64,000 bases of DNA from Patagioenas fasciata (Eukaryota; Chordata; Aves; Columbiformes; Columbidae), in NCBI RefSeq assembly GCF_037038585.1, contig NC_092560.1, forward strand, positions 84,661,549 to 84,725,548, written 5' to 3'. The first letter of the stretch is position 1, and each line of letters opens with the position of its first letter. The notes under the pieces were generated by a model, which saw nothing but the letters and a program-made list of their open reading frames with translations, was not told the origin of the DNA and did no database searches. A program made the translations under genes and the position numbers. Below, one piece after another: positions 23,491-36,129 of the stretch.

Positions 23491-25079
23491 AAATTGCCTC
23501 TTGCTCTGTGTACCATCAGCCCCTGTCTCTGCTGGAGCTGACATTGATTTAATCACGGACACGCCGCTCTTTTCCAACAGCATCTATACAGCAAAAACCT
23601 TCAATTTGTTTAATTCAGGCTCAGGTTTAAACCAGTTCAGCTGGCCCAAGGTTGGTTTAAATGTTCTGAGATGCTCTGTAGGAGGTTTAGGGGTGCCCGT
23701 TGGATAGGGGAGATCTTTATATGAGATGAAGAAAGGGACACATCAAGCTGTGAATATCTAGCTTGTGAGCCCAGATCTTTGCATATGTGCTACAAGGAAA
23801 ATGTTTCCCATAGACTTTAGCAACCTACTTAAATTTAATAATAAAGCTAATTTAGACTGACAAGCAGGGGCGTTCAGGTACCATCCCTTTTCCCATAGTC
23901 TGGGCCCATTTCGGTATAGATATCTTAGTCCAGGCTTAAACCCCAGACTTGGCAAGTGGGGTGAGAATGTTAGCGACCTGAGATGTGTCACTGTCACTTA
24001 TCAATCCCTAATCAAATAACTGTTGCTTTGTGCCTCCAAATCAATCAGGTTAAGAGCCATTCCAGGGTCTTAATACAGGATGATTTAATAATTAAACCTG
24101 CTCTGTGCATCCCTTATGGTGAGTTTTATAGACCCCAAAGGACAAAAGGAAATTTCCTGTGGTTTATTGCGTGTTCTTGTCACCGCCAGGTTGGAAACAT
24201 TGCGAAATCCTTGATTTTTGCCAAAACAAACGGGGCCAAACGGAAAATCCGGCCCCAACCAACCTGTGATGAGTCAGTACTGATGCATCTTTTGTAGACA
24301 AGCCAGGCTTTGTTGGACCCGAGGTTTTGATGGCCGCATGGCTGGAAATAGCCCGTTTTATGGGTGGCATCCCATCATAGTCCAGGTTATGGAGCCGGGG
24401 ACTTCCCAGCACGCTTGGAGGTTCCCGCCGAGTCCTTTGTGGTTAATGGGCAAATATTTGTTTTTTGTAAGAAAATGGGTTTTTTAGTGATTGTGCATTT
24501 TTCAGTGCGTTCATTTTGGAAATAATACAGAGTTAAACAAATGATAAACTGCTTGTGCTTTATAGAACAGGAACCCTGGGACAGCACTGAGCGCTGGGGG
24601 GCTCCTGCAGCCCTTGGCACCCCAGTTTGGCCCCGGTGTCCCCGCACTGGCCCAACTGGTGTTGCCCAGGAGCACCAGCGGCTCATAAACTCCTTCCCAC
24701 CAAATCTGAGGGATGCGATGAGCTGCTTGTCCCTGTCCTGGCCCATGAGGAGGGTGAGAAGAGGGAAAATCAACAGGAAAATGAGTCCTGAGCAGCTCGC
24801 GAGGGAGAAGCAAATCAATTATTAATGTGCATTTGAGGAGAAGGTTAAACGAGCTCTCGAGTCTGCTGTGAGGTGACTTTTGCTCAGTAAAGCTCACCCT
24901 TGGTGTTCACGAGAGACACCAAGGAAAACAGGGCTGGGGGGGACAAAGAGAATTATCTTCAACTTCTCCTTATTCTTGCAATTAAAACATTGCACATCAC
25001 TGAGGGAAATCTGGGACTGGTCAGGGCTTTGGGTTATGTTTTCTGATCGAGCTCCTTTTTCTGATGGAGCTCAAAGCAT
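23491..25079. other. Intergenic; nothing recognised
   Basis: No coding exon was identified. Moderately repetitive-looking sequence at 23760-24440 did not match an element family I can name. The open frames here have no family features. Confidence 0.4.
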
Positions 25080-25390
25080 CATTAAATACCCCTGAGCTCC
25101 CCAAACCTTCCTTAGGAACCCCTGCCCAAACCATCATTAAATACCCCTGAACCCCCCAAACCTTCCTTAGGAACCCCCGCTCAACACATCATTAAATACC
25201 CCTGAGCCCCTCAAACCTTCCTTAGGAACCCCTGCCCAAAACATCATTAAATACCCCTGAACCCCCCAAATCTTCCTTAGGAACCCCCGCTCAAACCATC
25301 ATCAAATACCCCTGAGCTCCCCAAACCTTCCTCAGGACCCCCCGCTCAAACCATCATTAAATACCCCTGAGCTCCCCAAACCTTCCTCAT
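25080..25390 (+). repeat. 55-bp minisatellite
   Basis: Units start at 25080, 25135, 25190, 25245, 25300 and 25355 (last one partial). Each begins cattaaatacccctga and contains ccaaaccttcct. Variants are C/T and A/G changes. About 5.6 copies. Confidence 0.95.
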
Positions 25391-28300
25391 CACCATTTTA
25401 ATTGACTCGGGAGATGTAGGACGCTGTAAATGGCAGGGTTTAAATAATTAAGGCGCCGCTAATCCTCGAGAAATGTCAGAAAGTCCCTAAGAGATGCCAC
25501 GTGAGATCCTCGCTCTTGTGAATGGGCTAATTAAAGGGATCCTGTTCATTGACGCTAAACGACGGTGCGAGGCTGTGGGCTGCAGGGGAAGCGAGGGCTG
25601 GGGGGCCGTTAACTCCTCTCACCAAAACGCCGGCTCATGATACAATAGCCCAAAATATCAAGGACTAACTCCTATTTTGCAGCGCTGTGAATGACGAACG
25701 GGGGCTGCGCAACTCGAGATGGACACAAAGAGGTCTCAGAAGCTGCTGGCGACCTGCAGGTAAGTGCGGGACAAGGGAAGGGGGGGACACCCGCTGTAAA
25801 GTCACCTAGAATGAGTTTATTAGTGTAGGGTGGAGATCTGTACGGTGTCGGTAGAACGTCCGGGCTTGGCGGGATGTCAATGTCCTTTATTTTGCCCCAT
25901 CCATCCCCGCACCTCCCTTCTGCATCCTTCAAAAGCTGGGTTTTGAATACGACGTGCTGGAAATCCCGGTTGGAACGGGACTTGAGAAAGCAGAGCCCGC
26001 AAGTGGAAAATGTCCAAGCCTGCAGAATTATGGCTCTGAGGCATTGGCCTAAACAACAAAACAAGCAGCTGGAGGAAAAGACATTCGCTTCCAGATGGAT
26101 TTGTCATGGGCAGAAGCAAAAGGCGGCGCTGACACCAACTGGGTGGCTGTTCTGCATTGGAACCTCCAGAAGCAAATCGGTGCCAGGGAGAAGCATCTTT
26201 CCCTCCAGATGTCCTGGGGGAAATGGAGGTTGTGCCAGACAATGGGGCAAACACGCTGTTTGAAGGCTGGAATGTGGTAAAATAAAGAGTATCTGGAGCA
26301 AATAAAGAGTATGCGGAGCAAATAAAGAGTATCCAGAGCAAATAAAGAGTACCCACAGCTCAGCGCACCAGGGCACCCCGGAGCATCCAGGAGCGGTGGC
26401 TTTGGGTCCTATTGCTCCGGCTCCTCAGACTCTCCCTTAGGATATCACCGAATCCTCTCATCTGATACATTTTGGGGTGCAAGAACATCCCTCATCTAAA
26501 GAAAAGCGTGAAAATGGCAGTTTTGTCCCGGTTCCCCCCGTTTTGGTGGAAGATGCTCTCACATCATGGCGCTATCGCCGGAACCTGGATCCACTCCGTC
26601 TGCTCGATCCATTGATGTTTTGATTGCAATTAATATTGCCATTAAACATTCCCAGTGCCCCCCCGTGTCCCTGTGGGAAGAAATAGTCATCAAGACACTG
26701 CAGGAGGCAAAAATATGTCCTGGAGGTGAGGGGCAAAAAGTAGAGGGGCAAAAAGCACGGGGCACAATTGTGTGCATCGGTGCCTCCTGTTTGAACAGAA
26801 AGAAATGGCAAATTTGGGCGATATCCCTTGGGTAAATCTCATGTTTGCACACACCGGGTGCAGGGACCAGCAGGGCTGATCTTCAGCCCCAAAATGGGTT
26901 TTATTCCACCCATCCCCAGCGCGATGCCCAGGGATGGGCTCGGGGAGGGTGCAGCATCCGCATCCTTTCCGCTCCTGCAAGCAGATGGACACGGGGAAAG
27001 AAGAAAGGAGACTTTTTGCTGTTGGTTTTCCTCCTGCTTCTGTCGCACAGGCTTTAAACCCCCCCGGCAGCCATTCCCAGCGGGGTTCGCTCTGTCTTCT
27101 CAATGCAAAGATGCTGGTTTAACTCTTCTCTCCCCCGAGCAAAACCGATGGCTTAAGCAACAAGAAAGGAGCAGCGACGTTTGATGGGCTGACGCGGCAT
27201 TAAAACGGAGCTCCCGAGATGCCTCCGGCAACCTGAATCCTGCTCTACGAGGGGGAGAAAGCATCATTTTCTGTTATAGGGTGTATTTGCTTGCAAGAAG
27301 GGGAAACTGCTGGTACAGGAGCTCTGGTGCGGAGGGAAAATCAGGGCAGGGATGTCCTGCCCGTAGGTGGGATGCACATCCCCATTCTCTTCTATTGATA
27401 TAAAGCCCGATGCCATAAATGGGGTGGTCGGTGCCTTTGCGATGCTGAGGTTGAGCAGCACCGCCGGGACACGATTGAATGTGGAAACGGTCTATTCGAG
27501 ACATTAAAAAATAGGGCGATGCTGCAGGCGCTGGCTTTAATATTTCATCTAGCGGTGATAAATTATTGCGAACAAGTTGGAAGGCAGCAGGAGGATTAAA
27601 CTTGAGCTGGTTCGCTGGTAAGTCCATTCATTTTTGTTTTCGAACGGTGCGCTTTAATACGTTGTCTATTAGCTTTGGGTTAATGTGAAATTGCTTAGGA
27701 AGATAACCAGGGAAAGGCGCTGTTAAAATCGACGTGGTGATTTATGTTTAACTTCTATTCTGCTCGTCCCTCCTCTTCTTGGGGGGCTCTCGCTGAACCT
27801 ACGGCTGCAGGATTTATTTAAGGCCGGTTTTTAAGCAGATTGGATTGAATTGCGAGGGGAATTAGGGAACTAAAGTCATTGTTTTGCATCTAATCTCAAA
27901 ACATAAAGAGAATTGGACTGGAGGGCGATGGTTCCTTGGGCTGCAGGAAGGCGAATTATTACAGGGTTTGTTTAATTAATAGTGTGTTAATTAAAATTAA
28001 GAAATGGAGAAGGCCGCTCTGAAACTTTTCTCAGACTGTCTTTACTAAATTTACCATCCTGGTGTCTTTTATTATATCACAGAACCACCAGCATTCATCA
28101 CTTTTAATGCAGCTGATTTACCGTCCTAAGGGAGCCAAGTCAATCACTGCAGCGCCTTCCCCTCCATCCTGGTTTAATTCATCACCCTCCTGCCAAGGTG
28201 TGTGATTCCTCCACTCATTTAACCGCTTTTTTTCATTTAATACAAAATATTTGAGTGATTTGACCCTTCAGAGGATCCGAGTGTCTATAAACCCCATGAA

Positions 28301-28867
28301 TTTCACTCCTCTCTGCTGTTGGATGTGATTTTCTTTGGGAAAAAGCTTCGATGACACAAATCGCGTTTTGGGTTATATAGGTTGTTATCACCCTGTTTGA
28401 ATTCACCCTCGGTGGCTCAGGAGAGGGTGTAAATACCCCATTTACAACATTATTCCTCATTCGAAGTGGGGGTTTGGGATCGTGTGGCGTTTCAAGGCAC
28501 GAATAATTCGAATGAACATCTCAATAGGACGTTCCTAACGGGACATCCAAGTGATGTGACCACATCATGCACGTGGAGGGGCTTAAATGATTGTGTCTAT
28601 ATGTTGAAGCACCCCCGTGGCCGTTGGGAATTGGCATCTCCAGCCTGTGCATGGGTCACTTGAAAATCGAGGGTTATCCATCATTTCAGGGCAAATCGCA
28701 TCCAAGTTCACCTGCACGCAGCCGCCTCCTCGCAGCCGGTTGCTAAGGCAACGTTTTCCCCCCGCTGGGATCTTCCCTGCAGCTTTTTAGCTGCGGCTCC
28801 ATCAGCAAAAATCTCTTACAAGCCGGGCTTAAGCTGTGAAGAGCTCAGCTCTGCTTATCTGGGACCT
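25391..28867. other. Intergenic; no gene seen
   Basis: Moderate-GC sequence with many overlapping open frames on both strands, none with domain-like features. It holds an isolated strong splice donor CTGCAG|GTAAGT at 25760 and the 20-bp array at 26281. A non-coding RNA is possible but not demonstrable. Confidence 0.4.
26281..26356 (+). repeat. 20-bp tandem repeat, each unit starting with AATAAA
   Basis: Nearly four copies of aataaagagtatctggagca with small variants (atgcgg, atccag, acccac). Every unit carries a canonical plus-strand poly(A) signal. Confidence 0.95.
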
Positions 28868-29296
28868 GTTGGAGCAGGTGCAGAGGAGGCCATGAAGATG
28901 ATTTAAGAGCTGGGGCAGCTCTGCTATGCAGACATTTGGGTTTATTCAGCTTGAGAAGGCGCCGGGGAGACCTCAGAGCAACCTCTGGTATCTAAAGGGA
29001 CCTACGAGAAAGCTGGGGAGGGACTTGGGACAAGTGCGTGTTGTGATGGGACAAGGGGTGATGGCTTTAAACTGAAAGAGCGGAGATTGAGGTGGGATCT
29101 AAGGAAGGAATTCCTCGCCATGAGGGTGGTGAGACACTGGAACAGCTGCCCAGAGAAGCTGTGGATGCCCCATCCCTGGAGGGTCCAAGGGCAGGTTGGA
29201 CGGGGCTTGGAGCAGCCTGGTCTAGTAGAAAATGTCCTTACACATGGGCCTTGATGAGCTTTGGAGGTCCCTTCCAACCCAAACCATTCCATGGTT
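28868..29296 (+). mobile_element. CR1 LINE 3' fragment, sense
   Basis: Follows the CR1 3' consensus (gagctggggcagctctgcta, aaagctggggagggacttgg, gagacactggaacagctgcc) to the 3' end ggtcccttccaacccaaacc. The stretch before the end (tagtagaaaatgtccttaca) differs from the common CR1 form and is shared with the copy at 63355. Confidence 0.9.
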
Positions 29297-29504
29297 GATG
29301 CAAGAGCTTTGGTGCATGCGAGAAGCGAGCAGTGAAACCAAGAGCATGCAGGGGTTAACTTGGGAGCTGATCTAAACCAGCGGTACCCAGCTTAACGGTG
29401 CAGCTTCTCGCGGTTGTTGAGGCTGTTCTATCATCTCCCTGCGCTACCTCATGCGCTTCCCCTGAGGAACCGCCTGAGGAAATCGGTGGAATTGATAGAA
29501 TCGG

Positions 29505-29690
29505 TATTTCTTCATGGAAAGGGCATTGAACAGGTTGCTCAGGGCAGTGGTGGAGTCGCCATCCCTGGAGGGGTTGGGAATACACATGGATGAGGTTCTC
29601 AGGGACATGGGGCAGTGCCAGGGATGGTAGAACACTTGGACTCCATGATCTTGAGGGTCTTTTCCAACCCAAAATGATTCAGTTTTCCCC
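29505..29690 (+). mobile_element. CR1 LINE 3' fragment, sense
   Basis: gaacaggttgctcagggcag, then gccatccctggaggggttgg, then the 3' end ggtcttttccaacccaaaat. It is a different subfamily from the copy just upstream and closer to the ones at 331 and 53450. Confidence 0.85.
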
Positions 29691-30847
29691 TTGGCCTTTG
29701 CCGGCATTTCTTCAGATATATTTTGGATCAAGTATCTATGTTATAGGAATGCTTGTTGTGGTGAAAATGGACTATTCCTGCTAGCGAAAGCCCCATGATA
29801 TCTGAAATAAACACCGATTTATCGTGAAAGAGTGGACTGATTGCTGAGAAGCCGTCCTGCAATGGGGTTCCCTGGTGGGCGGCCGTGCCGTAACCACTGC
29901 CACCTGGCATTTGCCCTCGAGTCGTGTAGAATGATCATAACACTTCATCCGATAGGCGTTAGTGATGCACTGTTGATAAATGGGTATTTCCTCTGCTCCG
30001 AGCACACCGTCACCAGCCCTGCCGTTGCCGCTTTGCTTTGGGGATGCTCAGTACCGCTCAGCACTCCTCTGCAAGGCTTTGCTGCATCTTTGATGGGTCT
30101 AAAATGGATAGAGCACCCTGGAAATAGCCAATAATTGTACAGAAAGCACCAAGTGTAGCTTAGGGGGTTCTGCTGATACAACACCTGAAACGCGTATCTG
30201 GGTTTTCAGGGAGCCGCAGGTCGCAAGGAAAGCGCCGGTAAGGCAGCGGCGGCATGAAACCAGTTCTGTTTCATTAAATCCCTTCTCCTCACATGTGCGA
30301 AACGTAATAATAAGCCAGACAGCCCCTGGGAGGCTGCAGACGACGCTGTGGGCTCAGCGCCGCAACAAAGAGCCCTCACCTCCCGCCTCCGGGAGCAGAC
30401 GGCTGGCGATGGGGTAGCTGGCGGAGCTGGAAAGCTCGCTTTGAAACGGGCACTGTTCTTCTAGACAACGCGATCATGTACGTTCCCTCCTACGCAGCTG
30501 TAATTGAATTAGCTTTCCTACTCTTTTCGATACAAACGGTAATCCCTGCTTGCATCCCTGGCCTGTTCTCTGCGCCGTAGCGTTGCACAACGTAGCTAAA
30601 AGAACTTGGATATTAATCTCTTAATTAGTGTGTGCCCTAAAAGGTGTAAAAGATAGAAACTCCTGCTTATACAAGGTTTTGAGATTAACAATTTATTTGT
30701 GTGTGATTATAATATGTAGGTTATTACTTAGGCTGCTCTGTGGGTAAGAAGCTCAAGTTGCATCCCGCGGTGCCTGCCACCGAATTTGCAGAACTATTCT
30801 CTCTCTGGAAATTATCTACTATTTTAACGTTAGCATGATCGGTTAGA
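29691..30847. other. Intergenic; nothing recognised
   Basis: No coding exon, RNA gene or named repeat could be supported here. Confidence 0.4.
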
Positions 30848-31035
30848 GAGCAGGGGAAAGGGAGCTGGGGGTCCTGGGGCCAGCAGGGTGAGCATGAGCC
30901 AGCACTGGGCCCTTGTGGCCAGGAAGGCCAATGGTACCTGGGGTGGGTTAGAAGGGGGTGGTCAGTAGGTCAGAGAGGTTCTCCTGCCCCTCTGCTCTGC
31001 CCTGGGGAGACCACACCTGGAATCTTCTGTCCAGA
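30848..31035 (+). mobile_element. CR1 LINE internal fragment
   Basis: Resembles the CR1 segment upstream of the 3'UTR: gggagctgggggtcctgggg, ggccaggaaggccaatgg, cctggggagaccacacctgg, ctgtccagatgtgc. It is an old fragment lacking the 3' end. Confidence 0.7.
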
Positions 31036-32924
31036 TGTGCAGCGAGTTTACCTCTTCTGAGCTGCCAGGAGCGGTAGATGCGGGATTGTTAATCCCCACG
31101 GCAAAGTGGCTCTTGATGAGCCTCGCTAAGGCACTTAATTACCTGCGGGGGACTTGCAACGTGCCCCAATTATCATGTTTCCCCAAAGCTTGTGCCTGGA
31201 GAGCTCAACGCTGCTTTTTGCCACGGTTTTATTGCAGTACGTCGGGTTTATTGCTGCTCTGCCCCACGGGGCCGCCACGATCCAGTCGCTTCATCCATCA
31301 TATGTGAATAATTTCGACACTAGGATTATTATTTTGGAGATTCTGGATAAATATCTTATTATGGCAAGTGGGGCGGAGCGGGTTTCGGGGACATTATTGC
31401 TGGGAATAGGACGGTAGGAATAGGCATTGGGTGTTCATTCTGAGGTTCGCAGGCTCACGGCATCCTCCACCAGTAAAACCAGTGGGGAAGGAGGACAAAC
31501 CGGGCTCCCCACTGCGGGGACATCGCTCAGCCCGGCCCAAAGGGACAGGTCCCCGTTCAGCGGGGACACCCAGCACCTCATCTTCCATTTTCCGTGCGAA
31601 ACGGGCAGAAAAAGAGGTGTTTTTGAAGCTGAGGTTCTCTGCTCAGCGTGGTCTGCGACTCCTTCGATCGCTCGCTCATTGAGCGAAATGGGGTTTGCTC
31701 TGTGGGCTGCCAAGAGAAGAGCAAGACAGAGAAATGGGAAATAACTAACAATGGACTAAAAATAGGCTTGGTTTAAAGCCGGTTTCAACTGACAATCGTG
31801 GAGTATTTCAAGGTTTCTGTTCCCCAGTTGCTACCCAAGCACAGAACTCAAGAATAGAAGAGGACAAGAAGTCTGTTGAGAAGTGGTTCCTAAATAGCTG
31901 GATGGATACAATGGGAGGTATTAATGCAAGCACTTGTTAGTTAAGCGCAGTCCTAATCAGTCGTGTCCTTAAAATCAATACCAGCTCCAATGTGGACTAT
32001 TTGCTTCCTGCTTTGAGTTTCAAACAAGCACAAAACCCCCCAAGGAAAAGAACCTTTGCGCTGGTCCGTCGCCTTTCCCTTCTACCTCTTTTTACTGAGG
32101 CTTTTTCTGAACAACCACTCGGTTGTTTGTCCGCTCTGCCTTCCATTTATTTCAATATAAAATGTCTATACATGGTATTAAAACGACGAATATTTTTAAT
32201 GATGCTGCGCTCCACGCGCTCATTCCCATGTATTCCCATGGCCCCTCGTGCTCCAGATGAGTCAAAACCCAGGAGCTCATGAAATTTGGGGTTTATTGTA
32301 CAGCTTTCTTCATCGTAATAAATAAATGCACGTGCGCACAGTGATTTAGGTGCCGATGCTTGGCGATTGCAACACCAAAGTGATCCTGGTTTGTTCCTAA
32401 ACACGCGGGCACACCAAATATTGAAGGTGCTGTAATTGGGAAAAATGGGGTTTGAAGTTAAATAGTAGATCTGGTTTGAAAAAGCGATGCAACTTGCAAT
32501 CGCAGATTGGATTTTTGACTAGGCAGGAATGACCAAGGTAATTATCTGTTGGCCTTGACCATGCTATTTATTTCATTAAAATCAGATTTTCTGCGTCTGA
32601 ATGCAATCTGGGGCAACATTCTAGATGCAAAATGTATTTTAATCCAAGAACTTAGTTGCACCAAATAACGAAATAATCAGGGCTTTTCTTTCGAGCATCA
32701 TTTTCAGCAGAAGCGGATATTGGTTTCTGACCAAGCTCGTTCATTCCTCTTCTTCTTAATGATTTAGCCCCGGGCTAAGAGCAGAAAATATGAGCAAATC
32801 CTGCTGAATGATGATGGTGTAGGAACCACAGAATGGATTGAACGCCCTATTGGCATAAATCGATGGAGTTTTGTGGAGCTCAGCGGAGTTACACTGACAA
32901 GCAGCATGAGTGCAGACATAGACT
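31036..32924. other. Intergenic; no gene seen
   Basis: Open frames at 31427-31744 on both strands overlap each other and show no domain features. Nothing else was recognised. Confidence 0.4.
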
Positions 32925-33050
32925 AGACCAGACTAGACTATTCCAGTTAGGAGGGGCCTAAGACCTAGTCCACCTAGTGCCTTATCTAATTAACCTGCTG
33001 GCCTTATGTAACTAAGGCAAGCGTTCACTCCAGATTCTCCTTGGCCATAT
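32925..33050 (-). mobile_element. Probable old CR1 tail fragment
   Basis: actagaccagactagactat followed by tccagttaggaggggcctaa and a diverged cctagtccacctagtgcc resembles the antisense 3' end of older CR1 subfamilies. It is weakly conserved. Confidence 0.45.
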
Positions 33051-35430
33051 ATCTACTTTTTATGTTCTAATCTAAATCTAAATAAGCCTTTTGCAAGCTG
33101 TTGCTTGTGAGTTTAGTCTTTTCTTGCATAGATAGCCAAGAAACATGCTTGATATTATTGCAAACAGAAAGTTTCTCGGCAAATAATCTTGGCAATTTGG
33201 GCAGTATTTTGATCAAGGATGGGGAGAGCAAGAATATGAAGTATTCCCAGTCCTAACAGAGCCATGCTGGGCTAGTTAGACCAGACTAAAAGACGTTTGT
33301 AGCAGCGTAGCGAGGTTGAATAGACATTAATTCAGCTTGCAGTAGTGAGATGAAAAACGACGCTTCGTGCAAAGCCGCAAGAACTGGTTTCAAACAGCTT
33401 CCTTAAGGCATCCGCCGCCTTTGCTAAACAGGGGGAGAACGACTTTTCTTTTCCCAAGTCGAGCAGGCCTTAGAGAGGAATAATTTGGCTAAGAAATAGC
33501 TTTGTGGGATAATTAAAGGCAAAGCAGGTGAGAGAGGGAAGCTCTGCCAGGCCGGGCAGCTGGGATCTGCTCCAGCTGTGGGCACAGGTGAGATCAGGTA
33601 TTTACTTTCCTAATGCAAACACGCTGCTCACAGGGAGCTGAAATACCACATCCTGCTGCTGCTCCCAAAGCTACTACTCCCCGGTTGGTTTTTTTTCAGG
33701 AAACAGCACGTTATTAATATTGCATGATTTTCTGTAATAACTCTGCGAAGCGCTCGTTCCGTCACACGGAATCGCGCTGTCTGGGAAGAACAGGATCCGC
33801 ACGCGTTTCCCGTTCTTGTGAGGTTTGATTGTCGGAGGGACAAGCAGGAAAACGAGGTTACTGAATAAGCCGCTCGCCTTGAATTCGAGAGACCCAAAGG
33901 AAACACCACGACGATGGTGGTGTTTAACATTTAGCAGCCGAGATGAGATAAAGAGAATTATGGAGAAACTGCGAGGGCTTTAGAGAAACGCTGCTGTGTG
34001 AAACCGTCCATCAGAGCAACACATTTCCAGCTATATCAGCAAGAGCTGGCAGGCAGCGGAGTTGCTAATTGCCTGTGTGGCCCAACTGAATCACCACGGA
34101 TCGGCGGCCAATTTGCCGGATGCCGCGTGGGTGTGAAGCTCTGAGCCGCGAGGCTTTGGGGAAGTGTTGGCCAACAGTTTGATCTCCTCCGTCTACCAGC
34201 ACCGGGCATTTCCCAGCGGGGAAAGGGGGGGAACCATTAGAAAAAGCCAGTGAGGGGCTGAGTGATGCGAAGTGGGGCTGGGAGCGCTGGGAAGTGGGGC
34301 TGGGTGCACAATTTGCAGCTGGATCGCCCTCCTTCAATCACCAACAGCTGGTTACCCGCAGCCGTCCCCGTTTTGCAGGTGTCTCTGGACACATAGAAAT
34401 CAAACCAGGGAAAAGGAATGGCATGTTCTACTAGGGTATGAAGCTCAGACTCCCATTCTTTGCTCCTCCATCTGCTTTATCAGTGAGACACTCCAACATT
34501 CCCCGTCACGTCTCACCAACGGCCTCACACACATCAAAATTTCAAAGGGGAATTATAAGCCATAATTTCACAATACATTCTGCTACGACTATGACGAGGC
34601 CAAGGATTCGAGTGAAAACACTACAAGTCACTCTGAACACGTGGCTCTGCTGCCCAAGGTCTCTGCAACGGGCAAAACTTGCCAAAATAAGCACATGGGG
34701 TGACACCAGCCCTTATTTTCTACGCTGTCCTCACTCAGCTCTCTCCCCCTCCTGCCTATCGCATTCTCATTTTTAAAGCAGATATTTTAGGACCTAACGA
34801 CGTGCCAGTTATCAGCAGCTTAGTGAAATACTTCTGTTTGCCCCGTGGATACCAATGCGCAGCACTAGAGAGAGAACGCGTCTCTCCCAGCCTTGCGTGG
34901 CTTCCCAAGTCAAGGTTGTAGCAGAAATGATTGTCACCGTGCTCTTGGAGTTCACGGAAGGTACTCCAGTCCTGGCGCTGTAGAAGTGCTTCACTTGGGC
35001 TGGTTTTTGGCTGGTTTTGGTTTTCCTTTTTCTCTTTTATTTCAGTATGATGGGCTGCTTGGGTTAGCAGGACTGGATTAGCGCTGGACGAGCTCTTGCA
35101 GCCGCGTCGCTCGATTCTCACAGCGCTGGGTTGGCGGAACGGCTGTTTGAGACACAACCCGATTAACCAACAGCCTTGGATTGAGCTTTGGGAAGTAGGA
35201 GATGGACTAAAGGGAAAAATCCGAGTTAACTCAAGCTGTGGAAAGAAGCCCTTTGAACTTTTTCCCCTAAGGATTCAGGGGGGTGATAGTAACAGGTTAT
35301 AGCTGCTCTTTGCTCTGGACCAGGGCTGCTCCCCTGGTAAAACCCCAGTGTGCATCAAAGCCACGGCAGGGCACAAGTTGGGACTCGCAGGCTCCTGCTC
35401 CTCCTTCTCCTTCCAGGAAGGCAGAGCCGG
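33051..35430. other. Intergenic; nothing recognised
   Basis: No exon or named element could be supported between the CR1 remnant and the 18-bp array. Confidence 0.4.
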
Positions 35431-35990
35431 GCCCTGCGCCAAGGCTGGGTCTGGCTCCATGGTTGGGTCTGGCTCTATGGTTGGGTCTGGCTCCATGGTT
35501 GGGTCTGGCTCCATGGTTGGGTCTGGCTTCATGGTTGGGTCTGGCTCCATGGTTGGGTCTGGCTTCATGGCTGGGTCTGGCTCCATGGTTGGGTCTGGCT
35601 TCATGGCTGGGTCTGGCTCCATGGTTGGGTCTGGCTCCATGGTTGGGTCTGGCTTCATGGCTGGGTCTGGCTCCATGGTTGGGTCTGGCTCCATGGTTGG
35701 GTTCTGCACCATATCTGGGTCTGGCTCCATGGTTGGGTTCTGCTCCATGGCTGGGTCTGGCTCCATGGTTGGGTTCGGCACCATATCTGGGTCTGGCTCC
35801 ATGTTTGGGTTCGGCACCATGGCTGGGTCTGGCTCCATGGTTGGGTTCGGCACCATATCTGGGTCTGGCTCCATGGTTGGGTTCTGCTCCATGGCTGGGT
35901 CTGGCTCCATGGCTGGGTCTGGCTCCATGGTTGAGTTCTGCTCCATGGCTGGGTCCTGCGCCAAGGCTGGGTCTGGCTCCACGGCTGGGA
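35431..35990 (+). repeat. 18-bp minisatellite (ggttgggtctggctccat)n
   Basis: About 31 units of 18 bp. Variants include ggttgggttctgctccat and ggttgggttcggcaccat with atctgggtctggctccat, which form local 36-bp and longer higher-order units. Because 18 is a multiple of three and the unit has no stop, several frames on both strands stay open (for example Glu-Pro-Asp-Pro-Thr-Met repeats on the minus strand). These are repeat artefacts unless a transcript is shown. Confidence 0.95.
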
Positions 35991-36129
35991 CTCTCCACTC
36001 TCAGAGCACAGACGTAGCTCAGGTCCCTGGTTTCCTCAGGGTGAAAAGCTGTAAACCCTCCACTGGAGGTGGTTTGCCTGAGGGATAATCAGGGAAAGGG
36101 GGTCTACAATGAGACCACTGTGTCCGGTT

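Noticed and set aside
25741-25760. Strong isolated donor CTGCAG|GTAAGT suggesting a non-coding RNA exon
   Set aside because: No partner acceptor or conserved sequence could be identified; a single donor is not enough.
35275-36088. Long frames of 190-250 codons on both strands (Glu-Pro-Asp-Pro-Thr-Met and Trp-Leu-His-Gly-Trp-Val repeats)
   Set aside because: All run through the 18-bp array, whose period is a multiple of three and contains no stop; several frames are open at once, so there is no coding signal.
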